Positions 11,328-22,674 of a stretch of DNA of 64,000 bases are shown in pieces; position 1 is the stretch's first letter, and each line of letters opens with the position of its first letter. Source of the stretch: Nigrospora sphaerica (lineage: Eukaryota; Ascomycota; Sordariomycetes; Amphisphaeriales; Apiosporaceae); the NCBI GenBank assembly GCA_018287875.1, contig JAGVVL010000017.1, forward strand, positions 434,001 through 498,000. Direction: 5' to 3'. The notes beneath the pieces were generated by a model. The model did no database searches. It had not been told where the DNA came from and was given only the letters and a program-made list of their open reading frames with translations. A program made the translations under genes and the position numbers.

Positions 11328-12388
11328 GCTGGCGAAGTCGGACTCTACAGCCTCCCCGCGGCGCCGGCTGGAAATCTTCCTAGGTCAATTGACTGAGGGG
11401 GAGCCGATGTAGAGACGCATTCTGCACGAAAGTGTAGCGAGGCGCCATTGCTGCGTCGCTATGTCGCTGCACCGGAGTTGTGCTGAGACGGTCTGTGATG
11501 CGGGATTTTCGGGCGTCGCACGACCAAAAATTTTTCGCCCCCGCCAAACGCAGCAAGCAGCCTCGAAAATCGACACCGCGCGACGCCGGATCGACGACAA
11601 AATAGGCGCGCAGCGAAGGCCCTCGTCTTTATAGAGGGATTTGGGTAAAAAAACCATCCGACGTCGACTCGGTTCTCGAGGCGACGACAGGACACCCTCG
11701 GCCCTGCCGAGCTCTAAGACGGCTTGCAGTGAACAGCCGCGAGGGCATCGAACGAATACCTAAGTGGGCGTGCGTACGGAGTAATGGAAGTTGTTAAGAG
11801 CACGGGAACGGAGTCGTTAAGGCAATAGTGGCTACGGCTGGCCGCCCGTGTCGCCCTTCGGGGTGATAGCGCACCGCTCCGGAGACGAACATATGGTGGA
11901 TCAGGGCAGGTTAGTCGAGGCCTTACGGGGTACTATGCCGGCGTGGTGGTACCCCTTACCGAAGGCCTACAGCAAGACATAGTCGGCTCGCCGGCAGAGA
12001 TGGCGGCGAGCAACGGGAAGCCGGTCTAGGGCTCGCCACCCTAGGACACCGGTGGGCCGTAGCATAGCACGACGACCGCGGGACCGGCAGAAGAACAGGG
12101 TAGCCCCTACGTCCCCTACTCGCACTAGGGTCGACTAGAGATGGAACCGGTTCGAGGACTTGCCGTGGAAGGGGATGAACAGCTGGATGGGGCCAGCCTA
12201 GGGACCTGGAGACAAGGATGAGACGGACTGCCTTCGATTGTGCCAAAGGGCATCTTCTCTGTCGGAGTGTCGCTGGCGCAAGTGCTATCCTGGGAGGCTG
12301 CAGGTCGAGGAGGTCGTGCTATGGCTCGAGAGGACGGATGCGCATGTCGGTGGTCCTAGAGAGGGATATGCCCTTGCGGGCTGCTTAA

Positions 12389-13642
12389 GGTGCAAACCTT
12401 CTATTCCCCACCTCTTTCTATGGAAAGCGCAGAGAACTAGACCCGGGGGATAGGGGGCTAGCCGGTGACTCCGACGCTGCGACCTTGGTCGCAGCGGTAC
12501 AAGCCGCCATCCCGGTCCTAGAGGCGGCAGCCAAGGAACCAGATAGCCAGACCAGTATCGAAAGACGTATCGATAATATCGAGAACGCGCTCCAGGCTAT
12601 CCACAAGGAAATTAAAGCTCCTAAGACATACGCTACAGCCGCTATTACCCCTACCGCTGCTCCTACACTTAGGGCTCCTCAGGTAGCCAAGACACTACCT
12701 CCTCGACACGAACGGGAGGTCACGGTTAAGGCCGCGGGAACTGAAGGCCGCACCTACGAAGAGATCGTACGGAAAGTTAACGCAGCAACAGGCAGAGAGG
12801 CAGCAGTGGCAGCCAGGAAGCTCCCTAGCGGAGAGTACGCGGTCACCTGCAAATCAACAGTAGAGAAACAGGCCCTAGAGGCCGACCTAGCCTGGACCGC
12901 CGAGGCCTTCGGAGAGAACGCCTCTATCCAGAAGAGAAAGATCCTGGTGGTGGCCCATGGCATCAACAAGGAGGCCATAGAGATGAACCAAGGGCAGCTA
13001 GAAGTCCAACTCCGGAACCAGCCCGGCGGCCCTATCGACGTCCTGGAGGCCAAGCTCCCTCGCAACGCTAAGACCTCGTCCAGGAAGGTCACGGCCCTAT
13101 ATATTGCAGTACCCACGGTCCAACAAGCGGAACAGCTGTGTCGAGACGGCCTTATTTGGCAGTATGGCTACTATCCATACGAGCCCTTCGCCGAAGGAGC
13201 ACAGCTTAAGCAATGCTACCACTGCTACCGTTATAGACATATCGCCCGTGTCTGCCGCCACGCACGTAGGTGCGGGCTCTGCTCTTCAACAAAGCATAAC
13301 GACAAAGAATGCCCAGAAGCCGAGAACAAGAGCCGGTACTGCTGTCCAGCATGCCGAGGACCACACACTGCGTGGTCTAAGGAGTGTCCAGTCCGCCAGG
13401 AGCAGGTCCAGATCGCCAAGGCTGCCTATGTCACGAGACTAAAGGGATTCGCACTGCCCTCGCAAGAACCCCTTAAGCCAACAACCGAGGATTGGCAGAC
13501 AGTACAGCCGCGAAAGCGTCGAGCAACCAGCTGCCGTACTAGAAGCACTGGCAGAGCCCGCAGCAGAGCCCACGAAGAGACAGACGACATGGATATCGAA
13601 ACGCCGGAGTCAACACTGGATAGCATCCACGCTCGACCATGA
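12389..13642 (+). pseudogene. LINE ORF1: Gag-like RNA-binding protein with three CCHC knuckles
   Basis: Open frame from about 12389 to the TGA at 13640-13642. Its role in the element would be nucleic-acid binding and RNP formation. A helical, alanine-rich N-terminal part (EAAAKEPD, RRIDNIENALQAIHKEIK) may be a coiled coil. Three zinc knuckles follow near the C-terminus: CYHCYRYRHIARVC and CGLCSSTKHNDKEC, both CX2CX4HX4C, and CPACRGPHTAWSKEC, a variant with wider spacing. The last 60 residues are Arg/Ser-rich. No ATG lies in the open frame ahead of the conserved part, so the start codon has been lost or translation begins unconventionally. The stop overlaps the ORF2 start as ATGA. Confidence 0.8.
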
Positions 13643-16600
13643 CAGCGCTAAGGATCCTACACTGGAACATGCAGAAAAGTAAGAAAGCACAGATCCCGGC
13701 AGTCGATGCTATCTCCGAAGAGTACGATATCCTAGCTATCTAAGAGCCCTAGAGAAACCCACATATGCCGACCACCTACTGCCCGAGATCCTCCCCGTAC
13801 TACCTTCTCTATGCCGCCGAGGGAGGCAGAGCTTGCATCTACATTAATAAGAAGCACCCCCCAGCGCAGTGGACTTTTAAGGCGCAGCCAGATAGGTGCA
13901 ATATCACGATCCAGCTGCCAGATGGTCCTATAACAGTCATCTGTGTATACTCGCCTCCTCCTGGATCGATTAGCAGATCAGACCTGCCAGCTATCGAAGC
14001 CCTCCTTACTGGTCCCCAGCCAGGACGAACAGTCCTCGTAGGAGACTTTAACGTCCACCACCCCGTCTAAGGAGGATACAACGTCCGACCCCATAAGGCA
14101 GCCGACAAGCTGCTCCAGCTAGCAGAATCCTGGAGACTCCAGCTCATCACGCCCCCTGGAACACCGACATGGACTCGAAGAGGGTGCATGGACTCTACGA
14201 TCGACTTAGCGTGGGCTACAGACGATCTCCGAGCTGCCTACGACGGGTATGCCCCATTTGCTGGATCCGATCACCTCCCGCAGGTAATACGCGTGGCTGG
14301 ACCTTAAAACGACCCCCAGAATAAGCCACGGCGCAGCTGGAAAACAGCTGACTATAACTAAGCGAAGGCCGAGGCGACACACCTTCCGCAGCCAGGGCTA
14401 CTCGAGACACCGGAGGAAATCGATAGCTACACCGAGACGTTAACTAAGGAGCTAACTCGGATAGCCGACCTAGTTGCCCCCCTCCGCCACTCTAAGGGGA
14501 GAGGCAAGGCATGGTGGAACCATGAAACAAAAGAGGCTATAGAGGAAGAGAGACGAACCCAGCGAACATGGCTATCCGACAGGACAGACGCAGCCTGGCG
14601 AGCTCTTCGGCAAGCATCCTTTGCGAAAAAGAAAACGATCCGCACCGCAAAGACAGCGACCTGGAGAAACATGCTTCACGAGGCCTCTAGCCAGCCAGCT
14701 GGCGTCTGGAAAATCGCGAGATGGGCCAGAACCGAAGGAGCCGCACCGCCGCTACCTCCAGCCGTCCCCACGCTTCACACACCGCGAGGCGAAGCAACGA
14801 GCTATAAGGAGAAAACCGAGGCCTTCCAAGAGAGGTTTTACCCTCTCCTTAAGGCCATGTATACCGGCTTCCGTATAACAAACCGGCTCGCAGCGCCTCT
14901 CGACATCGACGGCGAGGTGACAGCGGAGCAGGTCCAAGATGTCTTAAGTAAGGCAGGCCAGTGGAAAGCACCTGGACCAGACCAGCTTCCGAACAGATTC
15001 CTTAAGCGCTTAGGAAAGCCCCTCTTCCAGGCCTTAGCCTCCCTAGCGGAAGCATGCTGGCGTATAGGATACTATCCAACAGCGTTCCGCAAAGCAGTGA
15101 CCGTTATCCTCCGGAAACCAGGAAAGCAGCCAAACGAGTACCACCAAGCCGGCGGATGGAGACCTATCGCGCTGCTTAACACTATGGGGAAGGTGATCGA
15201 GAGCCTGCTGGCGCAACGGCTAGCCAGCTTTGCGGAAGAAAACGGGCTGCTCCCGGACGAACAAATGGGGAACCGAAAGGGCCGCTCCACGGAAACGGCC
15301 TTACGGCTGCTAACGGACTTAATCCGAATAGCCTGGAAGTATGGAGGCGCAGCAACCCTCCTATCGCTAGATATCTCAGGCGCTTTCGACTCCGTTGACC
15401 ATAGAAGGCTCCTTGCCAACTTACGCGCGTTACGGGTCCCTATATGGACTATTAACTGGATCCGAATCTTCCTGTCCGACCGATCTACCACGCTGTTTTT
15501 CGACGGCCAGGAATCGGACGAGATCTTAGTCCCAGCAGGCGTCCCGCAGGGCTCACCCCTATCGCCCATCCTCTTCTGCCTCTATACAGCCGGTCTCTAT
15601 AAAGCTCTCCGCGCTGTCTTAGGGATAGCCACTATAGCCTTCGTAGACGACACGAACCTCGTAGGATTCGGCTTAGACCCAGAGCAGACCTGCGAGCGGC
15701 TAGCAGCCGCTTATAGGGTCTGCAAAGAATGGGCAATCAGTTACGGCATGACCTTCGCAGTTAAAAAATACCACCTAGTCTATTTCTCCCGAAAACGAAA
15801 AGGTCCGGATACGAAGATAGCCTTAGAAGGCCACGAAATCGAACCAGAAGACTCCTGCCGCGTCCTTGGCATCCAGGTAGATAGACGTCTCCGCTGGGAC
15901 GCCCATATCCAGTCGATATCGAAGAAGATAGCGACGCAGGTCTATGCTTTAGACCGGATAGCCGGCTCGATATGGGGCGCGTCTCTTCAGCGAGCCCGCC
16001 AAGTTTATATAGCCGTCGTACGGTCTGCGATAGGCTATGGAGCTTCAGAGTGGCACCGCCAGGTCTCGAAAAATAGAGCCAAGGCACTCAACGATGTCCA
16101 GACAGAGTGCCTCCGTAAGGTCACAGGAGCTTTTAAAGCCACGGCTGCCGCAGTACTAGAAACGGAAGCTTACGTGTCCCCCTTAGACACGTGGCTCAAC
16201 AGAAAGGTGGCGGCATCGGAAGAGAGGCTCCAACAGCCGCGCATCGCGTCACTTATCCAAGCAAGTTGTGACAAGGCGGCCAGATGGATCCTAACAAGGC
16301 CGACTCGACGGCGCAGACTAAAAGGTCCGGAAGTCCCCGACCGCAAGAAGTGGCTAGACGAATGGCTAGCGGGAGACTCGGCGAGCAAGGCTGAGGAGAG
16401 AGATTGGCTCCAGAGATGGCAAAAAACGCAGCAAAATCGAACAGCACGAGCCCCGGCAGCAACTAAGATGCCGCCAGACAAGCACGTCCTCAAGCTCCAT
16501 AAGGGACTCCATAAGGCCGAGAGCTCCATCCTCGTCCAAGCGAGGACTGGCAAGATTGGGCTGCGAGACTTCCTTTTAAGCGTAGGGTCCCAGGCTTTGA

Positions 16601-16826
16601 CAGCCCCTGGTGCGACTGCGGTCAGGGCAGAGAGACCATCCGGCATATCCTCGTTTTCTGCCCACGGGAAAGAGAAAGACGAGAGCACCTCGTCCAAGCT
16701 CTAGGAGGACCGATAGACACGGACAGGATGCTCGACACCCCAGGAAAAGCAGGAATTATCGCGAGATGGCTACTCCGCTCGGGCAGGCTGGACATGTTCC
16801 AGCTTGCGAATCAACTCATGAGCTAG
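13639..16826 (+). pseudogene. LINE ORF2: endonuclease-reverse transcriptase, inactivated
   Basis: The start ATG (13639-13641) overlaps the ORF1 stop. The APE-like endonuclease is recognisable from LRILHWNMQKSK, GDFNVHHP and GSDHLPQ. The reverse transcriptase covers about 14950-15900 with WRPIALLNTMGKVIE, LSLDISGAFDSVDH, GVPQGSPLSPILF and the catalytic FVDD box near 15640. A C-terminal knuckle-like CDCGQGRETIRHILVFC lies near 16610-16660. Premature stops are at 13741, 13750, 14068, 14305 and 14359, all in the same frame. A one-base loss in a T-run near 16576 moves the final 80 residues into another frame, which ends at TAG 16824-16826. No RNase H domain is evident. The stop at 13741 sits where CAA would give ILAIQEP, consistent with C to T change. 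Confidence 0.88.
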
Positions 16827-16991
16827 GAAGCGGGCACGCTGAGCCCGATCTCGGTAAGGCAGGTCAAAGAGCAGATAGAAGCGGTACGACGCAGCGGAAC
16901 CTAGGTTTTTCACCCGGCCGGACGTTAGCCCGGAACGGTTTTCCTAGGCTAAGATGCGCAGGGGGTCCTCATGGCCTAGATAGGTCGCTAG

Positions 16992-17125
16992 GTGTAAGAA
17001 TAATAAATAAATACATGGGTATGGATCCATGGTTCATCCGAAGATGGAGGTGGATCCACCTCCCCGATTCAATCGAGGCTCCTTCACCCGAAGCTTGTTT
17101 TCATCTAGTCTACTTATTCTTACAC
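16992..17125. repeat. 12-bp inverted repeat enclosing a palindrome-rich 134-bp segment
   Basis: GTGTAAGAATAA (16992-17003, the LINE 3' end) is matched by its exact reverse complement at 17114-17125. Between them are the palindrome ATGGATCCAT (17021-17030) and the perfect 18-bp palindrome GGAGGTGGATCCACCTCC (17046-17063). The distal arm, read on the minus strand, is also preceded by TAGGTC as in the LINE, so it may be the 3' end of a second, oppositely oriented LINE relic rather than part of a small TIR element. Confidence 0.55.
17011..17024 (+). repeat. Right copy of 14-bp target-site duplication of the LINE
   Basis: Exact repeat of 11314-11327, directly after the TAA/TAAA tail of the element. 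Confidence 0.75.
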
Positions 17126-17887
17126 GGAGGATGACCTAACGCCAGTGTGTTCTCCAAACCCTCGAGGTTATTCAGCAACGGCTACCGGCACGGGTATAGC
17201 CTTAGTAGGTACGGCCGACGCGTCACACCGCAGCGCATGACTCGCTGCCGCGGCATTCGAAATCCGGGTAGACGGTTACAGCAGGGGGAGCATCGGCTTG
17301 GATGGCCGAACCGAATCGGAAATTCCGAATCACGTTATCAGGACTGCACATGACGTCGCGAACGAACCAAGGTTTCTGCGCCCAGCCGGGACTTGATCGT
17401 GGTGAAGGACGGCACGCTATCCCGGCCTCTGTAGAATATACCAGAATAGGAAAGGGGACGCCGGGCCAATCTCCCAATGTATCCACACCTGACAGGCTAA
17501 CGGTCATGCTGACTGTCGTGTCGGGGCAGGGGTAAATATTTAACCGGAGGTCGGCTGTTTAGGAGGTTGGGAGACAAGGAGAGCCTTTGCGCATAGTGTG
17601 AGCGCGGTGCTATGGGTGGTGTTGAGGCGGTGCGGTTCTTCGCTACTCCCCAGGGTACATTCCAGTGTCTGGGGTCGTGGCGTACTGCCGGGGGCGGAAC
17701 CCACTGCACAAAGTCTGGAACCACTACTTCAGGAGACACGGCCGGGCGCGGCTTAAGAGTTATATATGCAGCGTTGCCTTAGGTGTTGATCAACCAATCC
17801 GGCCAACCTTTGGGCTTCAGCTGCCAACGTGTCACTCGTTCACCCCTCGTCTTGTAACATCTTTCACTCTCTTCCTCTATCAACACG
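17126..17887. other. Upstream region of the solute-binding-like gene
   Basis: No supported gene. It may begin with a short minus-strand LINE relic (see 16992-17125) and ends with the promoter of the gene at 17888. Confidence 0.5.
17761..17768 (+). promoter_or_regulatory. TATA box candidate
   Basis: TATATATG lies 120-127 bp ahead of the ATG at 17888, a usual fungal core-promoter distance. Confidence 0.45.
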
Positions 17888-19084
17888 ATGTTGCGGATCC
17901 TGCTGGCCTCAGCCGCAGTGGCCGGTCACGCCGTTCTGGCTTATGACCAGCTCCTCGGCTTCAACCAGGCACCAGTGGTCGAGACGCGGTCCCTCGACGA
18001 GATCTACCGCGCGGCCCTTGCTGAGGGTGGCGTGGTGACCGCCTGGCAGGGTGGTGACGAACACACGGGCGAGGCGAGCCTGAAACAGGCCTTTGAGAGC
18101 CGCTTTCCCGGCATGACGCTCAACGTCACCATCAACTTGTCCAAATACCACGATACCCACTTCGATCAGCAACTGGCGGCCAAAAACGTTTATATCGACA
18201 GTATCGCCCTACAGACCGTTCACGATTTCCCCCGTTGGAAGGAAGAGGGGGCCCTGCTGCACTATGCCCCTGCCGGCTTCAATAAGCTGTACGAGTCGGC
18301 TCGGGACATCCACGCTGCTTTTTACAGCATCACGACCATTGCCTGGGCGGGCGTTTGGAACGAAGATAAACTCGCCGGTCTCGAGAAGCCTCCGGTCGAG
18401 TGGAACGATTGGCTCCGCCCCGAGTTCAAGGATAAGCTGGTTCTGACGTATCCCAACGATGATGATGCCGTGCTGTACGCTTTCGACCTCATGTGAGTTG
18501 CCCCCCTTTCCCGCCTGTAGCCAAGCTCGCTGGCGTCTTACGGCCCCGGGCTTCCGTGTATCGAGCTCAGACTAATTCGTCTTCCACCAAACAGCCTTCA
18601 GCAATACGGCGAGGCCTGGTTCGACCGCCTGCTGGCGCAGAACCCGCGCTGGGTGCGCGGCACGGCGACGCCCAAGACGGTGCTCAAGGACCCCAAGAGC
18701 CAGTGGGCGGCGACGTTCACGACGTCGGGCATGCAGCCGTCGACGAATCCCAACGTCAACATCAGCCACCCCGTCGACGGCTCCTTCGTCAGCTGGTTCC
18801 AGCTCGCCGCCATCCCCAAGGACGCGCCGCACCCCGAGGGCGCCAAGCTGCTGCACAACTGGTTCATCTCCAAGGAGCACCAGGCCGCCGGCGCCTTCTG
18901 GCCCGTCCGCACCGACATGGACCCCCCCAAGGGTTACCCGCCCCTCATGGAGATGCCCGGAACCAACGTCACCTACTTCCGTGAGTGGATGGCGGACCGC
19001 GCCCACGTCGAGAGGCTGCGCTTCTATTTCGAGGACAAGATTGGTACTCCCCAGGGTCTGACACCCCTGGAAGATGGTATCTAA
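17888..19084 (+). CDS. Secreted ABC-type solute-binding-protein-like protein (364 aa)
   Basis: Resembles bacterial family-1 extracellular solute-binding proteins of the Fe3+/polyamine type, a fold that also occurs as stand-alone secreted proteins in filamentous fungi. Two exons, 17888-18492 and 18595-19084, are joined in frame by a GTGAGT...AACAG intron. A signal peptide (MLRILLASAAVAGHAVLAYD) is followed by LDEIYRAALAEGGVVTAW, the N-lobe start of this fold, then FESRFPGMTLNVTINLSKYH, VEWNDWLRPEFKDKLVL and FSWFQLAAIPKDAPHPEGA-like hinge and C-lobe segments (SWFQLAAIPKD is exact). No permease or ATPase is nearby, as expected in a eukaryote, so a role in transport is doubtful; binding of a metal or small ligand outside the cell is inference. 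Intact. Confidence 0.85.
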
Positions 19085-19800
19085 GGTGGACGTCCGGGAT
19101 GGAGGTAGGACCAAGTACCGGAAACGAATCGGGTTTTCACGGTCTAGATACTTCTTTAGGGAGAGGTCCTCGGTCCTGAAGAGTATTACATACGTTTGTC
19201 GCCTTATCTCCCTGTAATAAGCATTGGAATTATCTTCCCTTCCTCACGCTGCTATCCTCCGTCAACTCCAGATCTCAAGTTGCGGACTTGCCCAATCGTG
19301 TCGCTTTGAGACTATACTTATAATTCACCTGACTTGATCAATTTCACTTGGCGGGTATAACCGGCAAGAGAGAATATTGCTGTTGATAATCACAATCATA
19401 GAAGCTAGACGACGCCTGGTGGATGGGAAACTTGCCTGGAAGGAATAGGGTCAGCATCGCGACCCTTCATCAGAGCCAGATTGACGCTTTTCAGAAACAA
19501 CTGGCCGTGTGTAATCAGCGCTCGATACGAAGCGTCACGGCAACGCACTTGTAGATTATTTTACCCCACTTGCCCAGATAAACTAATAGGACCTCAGATC
19601 TCAGTGTCAGTTGAAGGCGCCGCCGCCTCGTGCTGATCATCGCTGGACCCACGTGGAAATTCTCAAGAGGAATGCAACGGAGACCGTTGAGTTGTTAGGC
19701 AGCGACGTGACTCGCACGGATGACCAAAACCGAGATATTTTGCTACCCGGCCGGCGGATAACGCCGGTACATCGCAAAACGTTCCCTACAACGCCACCCG
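19085..19800. other. Intergenic, no supported gene
   Basis: Nothing recognisable; the 3' flank of the solute-binding-like gene is at the left. Confidence 0.5.
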
Positions 19801-20037
19801 ACAGCTAGAGCTCTACCAAGCGGCGGCCAAGCACTTCCACTTGCTCTGTGCCCAGTCCATCCCAAAGATGACGACGGAGATAAGGTAGCAGTGCATCCGC
19901 AACGTCCGGGTTAGCGCCGACAGAGCAGCCCATGTCGGCAGCTTCAACAAATACGCGAGGGTCGAGAAGATCAACCAGGACATCGCCGACGTGACGACGC
20001 AGAACGACAGCTTTTCCATCGCGGCGCGGCCAACAGG
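19801..20037 (+). pseudogene. Coding-like remnant of unknown family, one in-frame TAG
   Basis: One plus-strand frame reads as plausible protein (LYQAAAKHFHLLCAQSIPK, then RNVRVSADRAAHVGSF and KINQDIADVTTQND) but is cut by a TAG after TTEIR. The stop is one C to T step from CAG. The segment is short, with no start codon or defined ends. I do not recognise the family. Confidence 0.25.
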
Positions 20038-22674
20038 ATCGATTGCAACCAGATGCTTGCGCACATGCTCAGGTAACTCGTAGATGCGACACGGATGGCG
20101 ATGTAGTAACAGGTAAATAGGCTATGCTTGACATAGGCAAGTCTTGACCACCTGACATCCCTTACTATCTCGCAGCGTTCGTAGCTCTGCCTAACAATAG
20201 AAAGTGGAGAAATCATAATGTGTTCCTCATGGATCGTTACTGTTTCTATTTTTTTTTTTTTGGCGTTCTCCACCTGTTGACCTTGCGTAGTTTCACAGCA
20301 TTGCGTGCAAAGGGGCCGGTGACTTGTACCAAAATAGCCCACCTGGTTCTCAGGGCGTAGGTGTCAAAGCGCTGGAACCGTTGGTGGCGCCTCCCGTAGG
20401 TGTATTTTTAACGTAAGAAAAAGAACATATCCTCGCAGGATCTGCAAGAGGAAAACGAGCCTGGCCAGTGGCCGCCCAGATGATCAGCTTGAACGAAGAC
20501 CAAGCTTGACCCAGGCATGAGCGGCTGTCGTTGATGATAATAGGCGTTGCTTTAACGTTCGACCTTGCGGTGGTAGTAAACCAATTCCTTGACCGCAGCC
20601 GAATGACGAGTGAAGCCGAGGGTCCGAGGGTCCTATTTACCAGGAACGGCAGTGGCGCATACGTGGATTCCAGGGCCTGCAGATGAAAGCTGTTGCGCCG
20701 GAAGAAAACGGCCTATGGGACGCCGTGCTAAAAATACGCACTTCCGGCAAATCAAGTCGCGGGGGCAACGATGGAATTGATAGGCCGACGAGCCGGGAAC
20801 TCAACAAGACCGCCACCCGCTTCTGTGGTTTGCCGAGCCAAGGTTGGAGAGGTCGTGGGCGAACACCGAGTGACTAAGCATCAGAACGAGCGGGTCAAGC
20901 CCCATGATGTTCGCTGACTGGATCGATACACGTAAGGCTTGGATCATGGCAACGCGGCTACACGGCTGGGCATGTGGACACGCGGAAAGGACAACTCCCG
21001 AATTTAGAGGTGAGGAGGGGAGGGGGCCGATAGGAAAAGAGTAAGGGAGCCCCGCGGCCCTATAAAAAGAACGACGGTTTAAGTGGAGGGGATGAGCGGA
21101 TAGCTTGACTAATACAATCTTTCTTTCGACCGGGGGCGTAGTGATGGTCGTAGTGGTGGTCGCAGTGGTGGTCTCTTGGCCGATCTGTCAATTGCCAGAC
21201 GGACGAAGTCCATCGTGGTGATTTGAAGGGAGCGGGCGCGGGAAAGTTCAATGCCCGAGGTAGCTGTGGAGTTGTGGCTGAATGACGGACGGCTTGCCTG
21301 CCTACCCGTCCCGCAGGGCAGGGGAGCATCGCAGGTTCTTGCTAGTCGTCGTCGCAGTCCATTAGGCATATGGCGGGCGTGTTAAGCAGCGCGTCAGCAC
21401 TCAATATCATGACGGGTCCCTTCAGAGCCTACGGGCGCAAAGATGGCTTTCCGGCTTTCCGTCCGTCGGTTGGTGTACCCCCCTCCCCTTGACATCTTTT
21501 GGTTCTTTTGGGCGGTGGGTGTTTCACTGGCAGGTCACCGTCGCATCGACCTCAACCCCCTCAGTGGACACCGGGGTTGGTGAAGGACATGGTGGGCAGC
21601 CAACGACAGGTCGTCTTCTAAGCGCCCAGGACTTTGGGCCAATGAGGGCGGGGGATCCATATATAGAAAACGGCCAACTGGACCGGGGCTCCTTTGTGGC
21701 AGCCAATCGAGGCGCTGAGGGGAATCCCCTGTCGCTCCCGCTCTCCCGCTAAACCCACCGCTTGATTGTCCCCTCCCCCTCCCCTTACAGGGCCGTATCG
21801 TACACGTTGTGGCACGTTCGAAGCCCGCCCAGTTCCGCACGACGAAAAAGTGCGAGCGTCCGGATTGTGGGCCGGGGTCGGCACTTTGCATTGTATCGGG
21901 TGCACCATGTGCATGACTAGGCCGCATGTTTCGTCAATTTACCTACTTGGCGTCGCCTTTGCCCAGCCCGGATCGAGTGAAATAGAGTGCGTGTGTGTGG
22001 GTGTGGGTGTGGGAGAGGTTGCCTGGAGGCTGCGTTGCTCTAGCTTGGCCTTACCCGGCCTGTCCGGTTCAGCCCCGCAGCGAACAGAGCAGCAGCAGCA
22101 GCAAACAGCCATCTACAGCAGCGGCAGTCGACAGGCGGTATCGGGAAAAGCACCCAGATACAGACTAGAGGCATACCGCTTTGAGCAGGCGAAGGGGGAA
22201 AGTGAGACACTCGAGACCCGTCTGAAGATGCATGCCCGTCGTCGGCCCTGCAGCAGCACCCCTGCTGGCTGACCATCAATTGACGGCAGGACTCCAGAGA
22301 AGGAGAAATGCACGACAGAAGGGCCAGCACGAGCGCCAAGAGGCTAGATCGTCGCCGCGATTCTCGGCGACCCATCCCGTCGTTCGATTTGCCCTTTTAT
22401 CCTTCGCCTGTCGCCTCGCCCACCCACGCGACGCTACCCGCACTCTCTTTTTGGAGTCGAGCAGTGTCGACCGTGACGCATCTCCATCTCCAGCAATCAT
22501 CACCAGCCCCCGACCACGTACGCCAGCGAGCAAACAAACCATGGACAAGGCTGTCTTCGGCCCTCACCTGATCAATCTGTGGTAACGGGACGAGCGACCT
22601 GGAGACGTGGGTTTCGCGGACGAGAAGGAGGAGGAAAACGGACTCCCCCCCGGCGTCCCGTCGCATCTCCGACC
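20038..22674. other. Intergenic and long 5' flank of the proline-rich gene
   Basis: No supported gene. Visible features are a poly-T tract near 20250, an imperfect GTGGTGGTC-type repeat near 21130-21175, a GT-rich stretch near 21990-22010 and AGC repeats near 22090-22105. Frames at 21489-21927 and 22232-22585 overlap on both strands without motifs. The 3' portion is probably the promoter and leader of the gene at 22675. Confidence 0.5.

Larger units (their letters stand above)
11328..17010 (+). mobile_element. Tad-like non-LTR retrotransposon (LINE), about 5.7 kb, inactivated
   Basis: The unit holds a roughly 1.1-kb 5' leader, ORF1 with CCHC knuckles, ORF2 with an endonuclease and reverse transcriptase, a short 3' UTR, and a tail of TAA/TAAA repeats (about 16999-17010). 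It is bounded by an exact 14-bp direct repeat, so it appears full-length rather than 5'-truncated. The two-ORF layout with an APE-type endonuclease and no LTRs fits the fungal Tad/I group of LINEs. It inserted about 130 bp downstream of the phosphorylase pseudogene. ORF2 has five premature stops and one frameshift, so this copy cannot encode a working protein by itself. The 5' boundary rests only on the duplication. Confidence 0.85.

Noticed and set aside
16992..17125. A 134-bp MITE
   Set aside because: The 12-bp inverted repeat is real, but the left arm belongs to the LINE 3' end and no target duplication flanks the segment, so two opposed LINE tails explain it better.
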